Part shown: one piece after another, positions 15,531 through 22,647 of the stretch
Numbering within the stretch: the first letter of the stretch is position 1
How the letters are laid out: the number at the start of each line of letters is the position of its first letter
NCBI GenBank assembly: GCA_009776445.1
Contig: WRNV01000003.1
Coordinates: forward strand, 28,341 to 68,740
DNA: 40,400 bases
Reading direction: 5' to 3'
DNA from: Oscillospiraceae bacterium
Lineage (GTDB): Bacteria > Bacillota > Clostridia > Oscillospirales > Oscillospiraceae
The notes under the pieces: generated by a model
Told to the model about the DNA's origin: nothing
What the model saw: only the letters and a program-made list of their open reading frames with translations
The model's database searches: none
Position numbers and translations under genes: made by a program

Positions 15531-18014
15531 TTAGCCATTGGGGTCCGGATCGGGCGCCGCGTACGGCGGGTTGTATGGTTCTTCATCAGTTTCCTGACCA
15601 GTCTGGGAATCTGTCGGTTCGTTGCCTTGGTTTTCGGAATTCCCGGAATTATCTTGATTATCGTTATTATTTGGGTTTTGCCGATCATCATTATTATCTG
15701 GTATATATTGATTATCCGGGCTATACTGATAATCCCAGTAATGCTGGTCATCCGGATCGTAAATATCGTCAGACTCGTCCGGATCGTCAGACTCTTCTGG
15801 TGTTTCAGATTCATAAGTGAACAAAATGATGTTCCTTGATTCGTCGCTGGTCACCATAAGGGTTGCCGTAGGCTCGCTGATTCTGACGTAACCCTCAAAA
15901 GTCGGCGCGTTTATAGTGACTTCTTTATCAATGACAGATAGTTTTGATTCTTCATATAGAATGCTTCCATACGGGTCGACGCACCTTATTATGTAGTTGG
16001 CTGTCACTACGCCCTCTACTGAATGGGGTCTGCTGCCGCTAGGCGCAGCGTTGAAGTCCCTTTTTTCAAGATTTTCATGAATGGGCGCCATTATCGACTT
16101 CCAAATCTGAGCAGCCGGATTCCCGCTTGATCTCATCGTTGCTGGAGTATCGTATCCTGTCCATACCGCAGCGACGTAGTATGGTGTGAACCCCACAAAC
16201 CAGCGGTCCTTACTGTCTGTCGAAGTCCCTGTTTTGCCCGCAGTCGGCATATGGCTACCCAAATTCGCCGAGCTGCCTGTTCCTCTGGTGGCGGCGTCGT
16301 GGAGCATGTCAGTCATCCAGTACGCAGTCCAAGCACTGACCGCCCTATTACCTTTTTTGGCGTTGTCAAGCAAGATGGCGCCCGTATTGTCGTAAACCTT
16401 TGAATATGTACGCAACTGTACGCGCTCGCCGCCATTCGGGAACATCGTGAACGCCGACGCCATTTCCCGCACAGTAGCGCCATATGTGAGCTGTCCGGCA
16501 GCCAACGGCGCGTATGCTTCATCGGAAGGATGTAAGTTAAAGCCAAGTTCGTCTCTTAAAAAATGGAATGATCTGGATACGCCAAGCTCGTCAACCACAA
16601 CAGCTGGGATAGTATTGAGCGAACGGATGATGGCGTTTCTTACAGTTACGATCCCGCTGTATGAACGGTCGGCGTTTTTTGGCATCCATGTTGTTCCGGA
16701 CAAGGACACATAATCACTGTCGTCATACTTTGTATCCGGAGTCAGAATCCCATCGTCCATGGCGGGCGCGTAGGCAGATATCGGCTTGATGGACGAACCG
16801 GGCGGCCTACGGGTCATAGTTGCACGGTTTAGCAGCATATTTCTCGTCTTAACGCCGACGCTGCCGGAAAGAGCTTTAATTTCGCCGGTGTATGGGTCGG
16901 CGATTATAATGCCGGACTGCAATTGCTGGGCTGATCCTGTGACACGCGGCAGCGATTCGGGGTTTTGATATACGTTGTCGACTATCTCCTGCATATCTAG
17001 ATCGATAGTCGCAATTATTCTCAAACCGCTGGTATAGAGGATCCTTCTCGCCGCCTGCTCGGAATAACCTTTTTCGTTGACGAGATCATTTATTACGTCC
17101 CTAATGACCGCTTCCTCAAACCATGTATAAATAATCTGTTCATAGGATTCGTCTTCGCCACGTTGAAAACTAACCGGCTCGTCGAGTGCTTCTCTGTATT
17201 CTTGCTCGGTTGCAATGTACCCTAACTGATACATTCGGCCTAGAATAGTTTCCTTTCTCTCGTTATTTGCTTCACGGTTGGCGTATGGGCTAAATCTTGA
17301 CGGATTGTTTGTTATCGCGATTATCGTCGCGCTTTCCGGAAGCGTTAGCTCTGAGACTTCTTTATTGAAATAATAGTGCGCTGCCGCCCCAATACCGTAA
17401 CAACCATGACCGAAATAGACAAGATTGAGATATAATTCCAGAATATCCTTTTTTTCATATTTGTTTTCATATTCCAGCGCCCTAAAAATCTCCAGCAGCT
17501 TTCTTTGAACGGTTATATCATCCTCCTGGGTCAGGTTTTTGATAAGCTGCTGAGTAATCGTCGAACCGCCGAATGTATCCCGCATGCTCAGGAACATGTT
17601 CATGAATGCGCCTGCCGTGCGGTACCAGTCGACGCCATGGTGTGTGTAAAAACGATGATCTTCTATGGATACAAGGGCATTTATCAGATGCTCTGGTATT
17701 TCGTCGTAATCCGCCCATCTTCGAAATTCAGAGCTTTGCAGTGTGACAAGTTCCGTTTCTCGCCCCGTATCAGGATCGATACAGCATATTACGCTCGATA
17801 GGCTCATCGAGAATTCCTTTGGGTCGATATCGAGGTCGGTAGTCAGGTTGTTTCTCAGATATACAAGAAAAATAGAAGTGAATACCACGCCTGTCGTTAA
17901 TAGTATCATCAACAGCGTTCCAATGGATTTTAAAGCGAGAAAGAAAATGTCGCTAAGCGCCCAAGCGCCGGTTTTCACGACTTTCTTCGCGATCCTTTTT
18001 GTTTTCACAGTCAC
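15531..18014 (-). CDS. Class A penicillin-binding protein (bifunctional transglycosylase/transpeptidase)
   Basis: An 827-residue PBP1a-type enzyme that polymerises and cross-links peptidoglycan outside the membrane. A cytosolic basic start is followed by one membrane helix (about residues 22-52). The GT51 domain has EDHRFYTHHGVDW and GGSTITQQLIKNLT. The transpeptidase has SSIK (S-x-x-K nucleophile) near residue 400, SLN, and KTGTS near residue 600. The last ~90 residues are a low-complexity tail rich in Asp, Asn, Gln and Pro, probably extracellular and disordered. The GTG start at 18014 has a GGGGG element upstream. It is transcribed toward, and ends 20 nt from, the ABC ATPase gene. Confidence 0.93.
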   Translation of the reverse strand: MTVKTKRIAKKVVKTGAWALSDIFFLALKSIGTLLMILLTTGVVFTSIFLVYLRNNLTTDLDIDPKEFSMSLSSVICCIDPDTGRETELVTLQSSEFRRWADYDEIPEHLINALVSIEDHRFYTHHGVDWYRTAGAFMNMFLSMRDTFGGSTITQQLIKNLTQEDDITVQRKLLEIFRALEYENKYEKKDILELYLNLVYFGHGCYGIGAAAHYYFNKEVSELTLPESATIIAITNNPSRFSPYANREANNERKETILGRMYQLGYIATEQEYREALDEPVSFQRGEDESYEQIIYTWFEEAVIRDVINDLVNEKGYSEQAARRILYTSGLRIIATIDLDMQEIVDNVYQNPESLPRVTGSAQQLQSGIIIADPYTGEIKALSGSVGVKTRNMLLNRATMTRRPPGSSIKPISAYAPAMDDGILTPDTKYDDSDYVSLSGTTWMPKNADRSYSGIVTVRNAIIRSLNTIPAVVVDELGVSRSFHFLRDELGFNLHPSDEAYAPLAAGQLTYGATVREMASAFTMFPNGGERVQLRTYSKVYDNTGAILLDNAKKGNRAVSAWTAYWMTDMLHDAATRGTGSSANLGSHMPTAGKTGTSTDSKDRWFVGFTPYYVAAVWTGYDTPATMRSSGNPAAQIWKSIMAPIHENLEKRDFNAAPSGSRPHSVEGVVTANYIIRCVDPYGSILYEESKLSVIDKEVTINAPTFEGYVRISEPTATLMVTSDESRNIILFTYESETPEESDDPDESDDIYDPDDQHYWDYQYSPDNQYIPDNNDDRQNPNNNDNQDNSGNSENQGNEPTDSQTGQETDEEPYNPPYAAPDPDPNG

Positions 18015-18089
18015 AGCGACACCCCCTACGTTTAGCTGTCTATTATTATAGCATATTTTATAAAGATATTGCAGAATTTTATATTATTC

Positions 18090-18118
18090 TTGATTTATTT
18101 TTATCGTTAATGTATTAT
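18090..18118 (+). promoter_or_regulatory. Promoter of the DUF1292 gene
   Basis: TTGATT (18090-18095) and TATTAT (18113-18118) are 17 bp apart. Transcription would begin near 18125, downstream of the earliest possible start codon of the frame and in agreement with translation from 18168. Confidence 0.55.
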
Positions 18119-18167
18119 GTACGGGTGTCGCGGTGGTCAGCTTTGCGACAGAAGGGGGATTAGCGCT

Positions 18168-18446
18168 GTGGACGGTGGATTCGGTAACGATTTTATTACT
18201 GTACAGGACGACGACGGGAATGAGCTGGAACTGGAACATCTGGACAGCATTGAGCATGGCGGAGAGTTTTATATGGCTTTTCTCCCGGCGGACATGGACG
18301 AAGACGATGAGGACTACGGCATAGTCATTCTGAAGGTCGTTGTTATGGATAACGAGGAAACGCTGATCACTGTAGACGACGAAGACGAGCTTAGCGCTGT
18401 TTACACACATTTTCTGGAGCGTCTTTCGGATGCGGAAGAAAGCTAA
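18168..18446 (+). CDS. DUF1292 family protein (YrzB-like)
   Basis: A 92-residue, very acidic cytosolic protein. The pattern DFITVQDDDGNELELEHLDS, then GEFYMAFLPADM and a closing ITVDDEDELSAVYTHFLERL, is that of DUF1292, a family widespread in Firmicutes with no known biochemical activity. The open frame starts at 18117, but GTG 18168 is preferred: GAAGGGGGA lies 7 nt before it and the predicted transcription start lies between the two. It precedes the probable 6S RNA by about 20 nt. Confidence 0.85.
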   Translation: MDGGFGNDFITVQDDDGNELELEHLDSIEHGGEFYMAFLPADMDEDDEDYGIVILKVVVMDNEETLITVDDEDELSAVYTHFLERLSDAEES

Positions 18447-18464
18447 ACCTCTGTATTATATAAA

Positions 18465-18668
18465 AATCCCTGCTTTGCTCGTGATAGGCCTTTTTAAACC
18501 CACATTTATAATAAGGGATGCTGATCTCTCCTGGTGAATTGCAGGCCTCCCGGGTTGCGCGCGACGTAGCTTGGATGTTGGAAGCAGCGAAAGTGGGAGG
18601 AGGCGACCCACCTGCCACGCGGTGCAGGTTATAAATGGGCTTACACGGTACGGCGGGGTTATTTTTTG
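18465..18668 (+). ncRNA. ssrS: Probable 6S RNA
   Basis: There is no open frame here, but a rod-like fold about 200 nt long is evident. The ends AATCCC-T-GC and GCGGGGTT pair. CGTG-AT-AG pairs with CT-TA-CACG further in, followed by a large unpaired region on each side. The apical arm is built from GCAGG / CCTGC and CCTCCC / GGGAGG. The 3' side of the central bubble contains its own hairpin, CCTGC-CACGCGGT-GCAGG, as in 6S RNAs. A TATTAT box (18454-18459) lies upstream and a TTATTTTTT tract follows. By family knowledge 6S RNA mimics an open promoter and sequesters sigma-A RNA polymerase. No covariance search could be run, so the call rests on fold and position. Confidence 0.65.
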
Positions 18669-18669
18669 C

Positions 18670-18698
18670 TTGCATATGTCGTTGTTATAAAGTATAAT
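18670..18698 (+). promoter_or_regulatory. Promoter of the foldase gene
   Basis: TTGCAT (18670-18675) and TATAAT (18693-18698) are 17 bp apart, immediately after the 6S-like RNA, giving a leader of about 46 nt before the foldase ATG. Confidence 0.65.
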
Positions 18699-18750
18699 AA
18701 CGGACGCTATGTATTTTATTTAACATGAATAAAAAAGGAATGACTGCATT

Positions 18751-20316
18751 ATGGGCGACACATTTGAAAAAAGGCTCGATGGAGCCACCAGACGGAAATC
18801 ACGGATTGACAAAGAGCTCAAGAGCCGAAGAAAGACGCGGATAGTAGCGGTGTCCGTCGTTTTGGCTGTGGTGGTATTTTTTTCCGCCGCTATGTTCATA
18901 AACTCACCGCTTATACGCCGCGTTTTGCCGGCTCTTACTATCGGAAACGTCGATTTTTCAGCGGCGGAGTATGATTACTATTTTGTATATTCGCTAAACC
19001 AACTTAGCTACTATTATACCTCGATGCTCGGCGAAGAGGGGGCGAGTTCATACCTGCCTTCCAACGACGCCGCGCTGTCAACTCAAATCCAAAATGAGGA
19101 AACGGGCGAGACTTGGGAGGACTATCTTTCGGCTATGGCTATTGAGAACATGACGGAGATCGCGCGGATATATGACACCGCGAAAGCCGCTGGATATGAA
19201 ATGCCCGCCAATATTGCCGAAGAGATCGATACCCAAATCTCGACATATAAGGAACAAGCTGAAATGTATGGGTCGGCATACCCAAATCTTAACAGCTATC
19301 TCCGGCAGATTTTTGGCAACAATATTAATGAGCGCGCCTTGCGCAGAATTTTGGAACGAGCCATGCTTGCGTCTTCGTATAGCACGTATATCAGCGATTC
19401 GTTTACATATACCGCCGATCAACTGGCTACGTATTATTCCGAGAACGCGGACAATTTCGATAATTTCATTTTCAGGACATTCCTTGTCGCTCAGGAAACT
19501 GTCGAAGAGACGTTTGAAACTGACGAAGAAACCGAAGCGGCTAACGCCGCGGCTCTGGAAGCGGCTAGGGAGCAGGCGGAGCTGATAGCGTCCGGTATCG
19601 AAAGTGAGGAAGATTTTATTGATGCCGCCAAAGAATACGACAGTATATACTACGGTGATAGCGATTCGACGCTAATGGAGACTCCTGGATCGGATTTGAC
19701 CTACATGGAATATGATGGGTGGCTGAAAGACGGTGCGCGCGTGTCCGGAGATGTCGGAACTATTGACGCGTACAGCGGTACATATGTAATTTTCTTCATA
19801 AGACGGGATAAAAACGATTATCAAACGGTCAAGATGCGCCAAATCCTTTTACTCATGGATACCGTCGATTCGTCGATCTACGAGGAAGGCTTGGAAGATC
19901 CTGAATACCTTGAAGCTCTGCGGCAAGCGGAGATTGCGGTGAAAGGACGCGCGGATGAGGTGCAAAGTCTGTTCAACGCCGGCGGAGCGACGGAGGAAAT
20001 GCTCCTTGAGTTGATGTCCGATTATTCTGACGACAGCACTGAAGGCGGCCTCTACGAAGACATCCAAAAGGGAACCCTCGTCACCGAGATCGAAGACTGG
20101 CTTTTCGATCCCGTCAGAAAGTACGGAGATAACTCGCTTATTAAGTCGGCTGCGTACGGCTACCATCTAGTGTTCTTCATGGGCTACGGAGACAAGTCTT
20201 GTGATGTTACCGCGAAAAACGATCTTCGCGAAAGTGATTATCAGACTTGGACAGAAGGCCTCGCGGAGGTTGAAACAACCACGCGTTGGGCATTTAGCTT
20301 AAGAGAGAAACGTTAG
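18751..20316 (+). CDS. Membrane-anchored parvulin-type peptidyl-prolyl isomerase / SurA-PrsA-like foldase
   Basis: A 521-residue protein with a basic cytosolic N-terminus, one membrane helix (about residues 29-52, VSVVLAVVVFFSAAMFI) and a long extracytoplasmic part. Residues ~60-220 form a SurA_N-like helical chaperone region. The C-terminal third looks like a parvulin (rotamase) domain: KMRQILLLMD, a run of ADEVQSLFNAGGATEEMLLE, GGLYEDIQKG, and KSAAYGYHLVFFMGYGD with the family's G-Y-H-L-V strand. By analogy with PrsA it should help fold secreted proteins, but it has a membrane helix instead of a lipobox. It ends before a strong terminator. Confidence 0.78.
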   Translation: MGDTFEKRLDGATRRKSRIDKELKSRRKTRIVAVSVVLAVVVFFSAAMFINSPLIRRVLPALTIGNVDFSAAEYDYYFVYSLNQLSYYYTSMLGEEGASSYLPSNDAALSTQIQNEETGETWEDYLSAMAIENMTEIARIYDTAKAAGYEMPANIAEEIDTQISTYKEQAEMYGSAYPNLNSYLRQIFGNNINERALRRILERAMLASSYSTYISDSFTYTADQLATYYSENADNFDNFIFRTFLVAQETVEETFETDEETEAANAAALEAAREQAELIASGIESEEDFIDAAKEYDSIYYGDSDSTLMETPGSDLTYMEYDGWLKDGARVSGDVGTIDAYSGTYVIFFIRRDKNDYQTVKMRQILLLMDTVDSSIYEEGLEDPEYLEALRQAEIAVKGRADEVQSLFNAGGATEEMLLELMSDYSDDSTEGGLYEDIQKGTLVTEIEDWLFDPVRKYGDNSLIKSAAYGYHLVFFMGYGDKSCDVTAKNDLRESDYQTWTEGLAEVETTTRWAFSLREKR

Positions 20317-20350
20317 ACACGCGTCGCTATTACATAATATTTATAATGTC

Positions 20351-20375
20351 AAAGGGCTGCCGGAGCAGCCCTTTT
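20351..20375. terminator. Strong intrinsic terminator, probably bidirectional
   Basis: AAAGGGCTGC (20351-20360) and GCAGCCCTTT (20365-20374) form a perfect 10-bp stem with a CGGA tetraloop. T-rich and A-rich flanks on opposite sides let it stop both the foldase gene and the leftward V-ATPase-like genes that end at 20391. Confidence 0.85.
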
Positions 20376-20390
20376 GCGATAAGGCGTGAA

Positions 20391-20819
20391 TCAATCAAAC
20401 AGGGCGGAAAGAACTACTTGAGATAGTTCTCCTCTGTATCGTTCGACTATTTCTTCTGGAGTTGCGCTCGCTTTAGTATTCAGCCTCTTGCAAAGCGCGG
20501 TGTAATCACTCTTTGGAAGTTCGCGTAGCTTATCCGCCGCGAGGGCAAATGCTGCGTCGACCATTTCCTGCTGAGTAGCCAGCAGCTTTTTTTTTGCTTC
20601 CATTGCGGCTAAATTCTTCAGTTGCTCTTGCCTCAGTTCAGTTTCTTTTGTACCCGAGTTGATGTACTTCCAATACTCATCTTGCTCAAGATGAGCATAG
20701 TCTTTACGGATCTGCTCGCGCTTGTTGGAGGCCTTGCGCGAAATTTCATCACATTCCGCGTCGGCTTCATTTTTTATATGTTCCAGAATTTTATCCAAAC
20801 CTATAAGAATATCAACCAT
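20391..20819 (-). CDS. V-type ATPase subunit E-like protein, internally shortened
   Basis: A 142-residue protein. The start MVDILIGLDKILEHIKNEAD and the charged helix that follows match the stalk subunit E of V/A-type ATPases. So does ALAADKLRELPKSDYTALCK in the C-terminal domain. Full-length E subunits have roughly 190-200 residues. Here the sequence passes directly from ATPEEIV to YRGELSQVVLSALFD, which looks like the very end of the family, so about 50 residues of the globular C-terminal domain appear to be missing in frame. The ATG at 20819 overlaps the end of the preceding I-like gene by 8 nt. A terminator follows, with no further ATPase gene. Confidence 0.7.
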   Translation of the reverse strand: MVDILIGLDKILEHIKNEADAECDEISRKASNKREQIRKDYAHLEQDEYWKYINSGTKETELRQEQLKNLAAMEAKKKLLATQQEMVDAAFALAADKLRELPKSDYTALCKRLNTKASATPEEIVERYRGELSQVVLSALFD

Positions 20820-21291
20820 CTCCCTTCGGTTCCTCAGTTTTCTGATCGCGATCACTGGAAGCGCGGGCGCTTGCCAGGGGATTGAACAGCTTTCCCGCAT
20901 TCTTGAAGAATATTTTCAAAAGCTTTGGCCATCTGAGTTTTAGGGGGATATCCTCATTTTCGTCCGGCGACGGGTTTTCGATTTCCCATGCGCAAATATA
21001 TTCCGACAACGAAGAAATGAGCCTCTGTTCTGACGGAGCGGGCATCCAACCTGTAAGAATCAATACCTTTCGCGTACCAAGAAGCGGTATATTCTCAATG
21101 TTTGCGCCATACATTCCGAGTTCAGCCGTTTCCAAAGCGAGCCGGTTATCCGTGTTGTTGACATCGAACCCAAGAAGCTCGCCGGGCGGAGTTACCTCTA
21201 CACAACTCATATCAATCAGGACGCGCAAAACATTTTCAAAATCCGTGCGCGCGATCACCAGCAGCAGCTTTTTCATTTTTACTGTCAACAT
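20812..21291 (-). CDS. V-type ATPase subunit I-like protein, reduced to a short soluble form
   Basis: A 159-residue protein. Its N-terminus MKKLLLVIARTDFENVLRVL, followed by a CVEV strand, is that of subunit I (subunit a) of V/A-ATPases. Residues ~75-140 (VLILTGWMPAPSEQRLISSL, then DENEDIPLKLRWPKLLKIFF) match the second half of that subunit's cytosolic domain. Normal subunit I has about 600-650 residues: the long coiled-coil arm between these parts and the whole C-terminal membrane domain are absent. No membrane helix is visible. It therefore cannot form a proton half-channel. The start overlaps the G/H gene stop by one base and its end overlaps the E-like gene. Confidence 0.65.
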   Translation of the reverse strand: MLTVKMKKLLLVIARTDFENVLRVLIDMSCVEVTPPGELLGFDVNNTDNRLALETAELGMYGANIENIPLLGTRKVLILTGWMPAPSEQRLISSLSEYICAWEIENPSPDENEDIPLKLRWPKLLKIFFKNAGKLFNPLASARASSDRDQKTEEPKGDG

Positions 21292-21614
21292 CAGAGATTC
21301 ACGATCCTTTCGACAATAAGGGACGCGGCTGCCTCGATCCGCCTTTCAGCGCGTGCTCTGAGCGTGGCTTGCCTGTTAGCCGTCGTCGAGGCGAGTTCCA
21401 TGGCTTCTCCCATGGCTTTTTGATCAATCGTGTGAGTAAAATAAGCGATTTCTGTTTCAGCGCGCAATAATGTCGAAGCGATAGTCTCTTTTCCTTCGTT
21501 TTGCGCCGCTTCGATTACTTCGTCGGCTTTTTTTGTCGCGAGTAGTATTTTTTGAAGAGCCTCATCTTCCGCAAGGCAGATGGCCTCGATCTCTTCATGT
21601 GACACCGGAAACAC
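21291..21614 (-). CDS. V-type ATPase subunit G/H-like protein
   Basis: A 107-residue, largely helical, charged protein (EEIEAICLAEDEALQKILLA, EVIEAAQNEGKETIAS, then ARAERRIEAAASLIVERI) with heptad-like spacing, expected to form a coiled coil. Length and position just before a subunit I gene match subunit G/H (NtpF/AhaH) of bacterial V/A-type ATPases, the partner of subunit E in the peripheral stalk. The assignment rests on length, helix pattern and neighbours, because coiled coils are poorly distinctive. It is the first gene of a three-gene unit and is divergent from the E2-like gene. Confidence 0.6.
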   Translation of the reverse strand: MFPVSHEEIEAICLAEDEALQKILLATKKADEVIEAAQNEGKETIASTLLRAETEIAYFTHTIDQKAMGEAMELASTTANRQATLRARAERRIEAAASLIVERIVNL

Positions 21615-21645
21615 CTCCGACCGTTATATGCGTTTTGCTGCTATG

Positions 21646-21664
21646 CTAATATACTAAATATTAG
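21646..21664. promoter_or_regulatory. Inverted repeat in the divergent promoter region
   Basis: CTAATAT (21646-21652) and ATATTAG (21658-21664) are perfect complements around ACTAA. The repeat sits directly upstream of the -35 of the E2-like gene and close to where a leftward promoter for the V-ATPase-like genes should lie. It is a candidate operator for either. Confidence 0.4.
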
Positions 21665-21669
21665 TAAAT

Positions 21670-21698
21670 TTGACAAGTATTAAACCGTATTGTAAAAT
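21670..21698 (+). promoter_or_regulatory. Promoter of the E2-like gene
   Basis: TTGACA (21670-21675) and TAAAAT (21693-21698) are separated by 17 bp, with TG just before the -10. Transcription would start near 21705 and GGGGAG precedes the ATG at 21745. Confidence 0.7.
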
Positions 21699-21744
21699 AT
21701 ACTCGCTAATAAAGATAAGATAAAAGCCGGAAAAGGGGAGAAGT

Positions 21745-22626
21745 ATGGATAAGAAAAGAAAAAGACGGTGGGGAGACAGGAGGGATGGAAGACGTCTTCG
21801 TACGCTTGACCCATATAACTCCATGTCGCCGTTTATAATGAAATATAAAAGCGACGCGAGTAATTACTTCTCCGGGTTAATAGACGTCGCCTACATAGAA
21901 AAATTCCTACAGGAAAAAAGGCAGCAGGGCTATCAAGGGATTGGGATATTACATTTATTTGTTGCCGCCTATATTAGGGTGATATCACAATATCCAGGAG
22001 TTAACAGGTTTGTATCAGGCCAAAGGATATTTGCCAGAAATGATATTGAGTTTATCATGACTATCAAGACACAAATGAAAACATCAGCAAGCGAGACTTC
22101 AATTCAAGTAGCGTTTGACGCCAGCGATACTATATTTGACGTATTTAACAAGATCAACGTAGAAATCGATAAAGTCAGGCGCGAAGGTGAAAACACTAAT
22201 ACTGACGATGTAGCCAAATCATTCATGAAGTTACCAAGGCTAATACTTAAGTTCGCGGTATTCTTTTTTACGAAACTAGACTATTTTGGCATGTTGCCGG
22301 AAGCGCTTATAAAAGCAAGTCCATTTCATGGATCTATTGTAATAACTGATCTAGGCTCTATTGGGCTACCGGCAATTTACCATCATCTTTATGATTTTGG
22401 AAACATTCCTGTGTTCGTCGCGCTTGGGTCTAAACAAAAAGTTTGTGAAACGAGACAGGATGGCACGGTAAAGTTGAGGAAATACGTCGACTATAAAATA
22501 GTAGTGGATGAGCGTATATGCGACGGTTTCTATTTTTCACAGGCATTTAAAATGCTCAAAAGCGTCTTGCGGCAGCCTGAGCTTCTTGAAACGCCCCCGA
22601 TAGAAGTGGTTGAGGATGTTGAATAG
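21745..22626 (+). CDS. 2-oxoacid dehydrogenase E2-like acyltransferase domain protein with altered active site
   Basis: A 293-residue protein consisting of one catalytic-type domain of the E2/chloramphenicol acetyltransferase fold, with no lipoyl or peripheral-binding domain. Recognisable parts are GILHLFVAAYIRVISQYPGVN, FHGSIVITDLGSIGLP and IYHHLYDFGNIPVFVALG. The expected catalytic motif H-x-x-x-D-G is replaced: the segment reads VVDERICDGFYFSQ, so the DG is kept but the His position is Glu. The enzyme is therefore unlikely to work as an ordinary acyltransferase. I recall many close homologues in Clostridia, also without a known role. The N-terminus is very basic (MDKKRKRRWGDRRDGRRLR). No E1 or E3 genes are nearby. 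Confidence 0.75.
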   Translation: MDKKRKRRWGDRRDGRRLRTLDPYNSMSPFIMKYKSDASNYFSGLIDVAYIEKFLQEKRQQGYQGIGILHLFVAAYIRVISQYPGVNRFVSGQRIFARNDIEFIMTIKTQMKTSASETSIQVAFDASDTIFDVFNKINVEIDKVRREGENTNTDDVAKSFMKLPRLILKFAVFFFTKLDYFGMLPEALIKASPFHGSIVITDLGSIGLPAIYHHLYDFGNIPVFVALGSKQKVCETRQDGTVKLRKYVDYKIVVDERICDGFYFSQAFKMLKSVLRQPELLETPPIEVVEDVE

Positions 22627-22647
22627 TAAATGTATTAAACTGATTAT

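Noticed and set aside
18540..18640. Possible SRP (4.5S-type) RNA because of GGAAGCAGCG
   Set aside because: The symmetrical SRP apical loop partner (AGGTCCGGAA-type strand) is missing, and the wider stretch folds instead as a closed rod with a central bubble, which fits 6S RNA.
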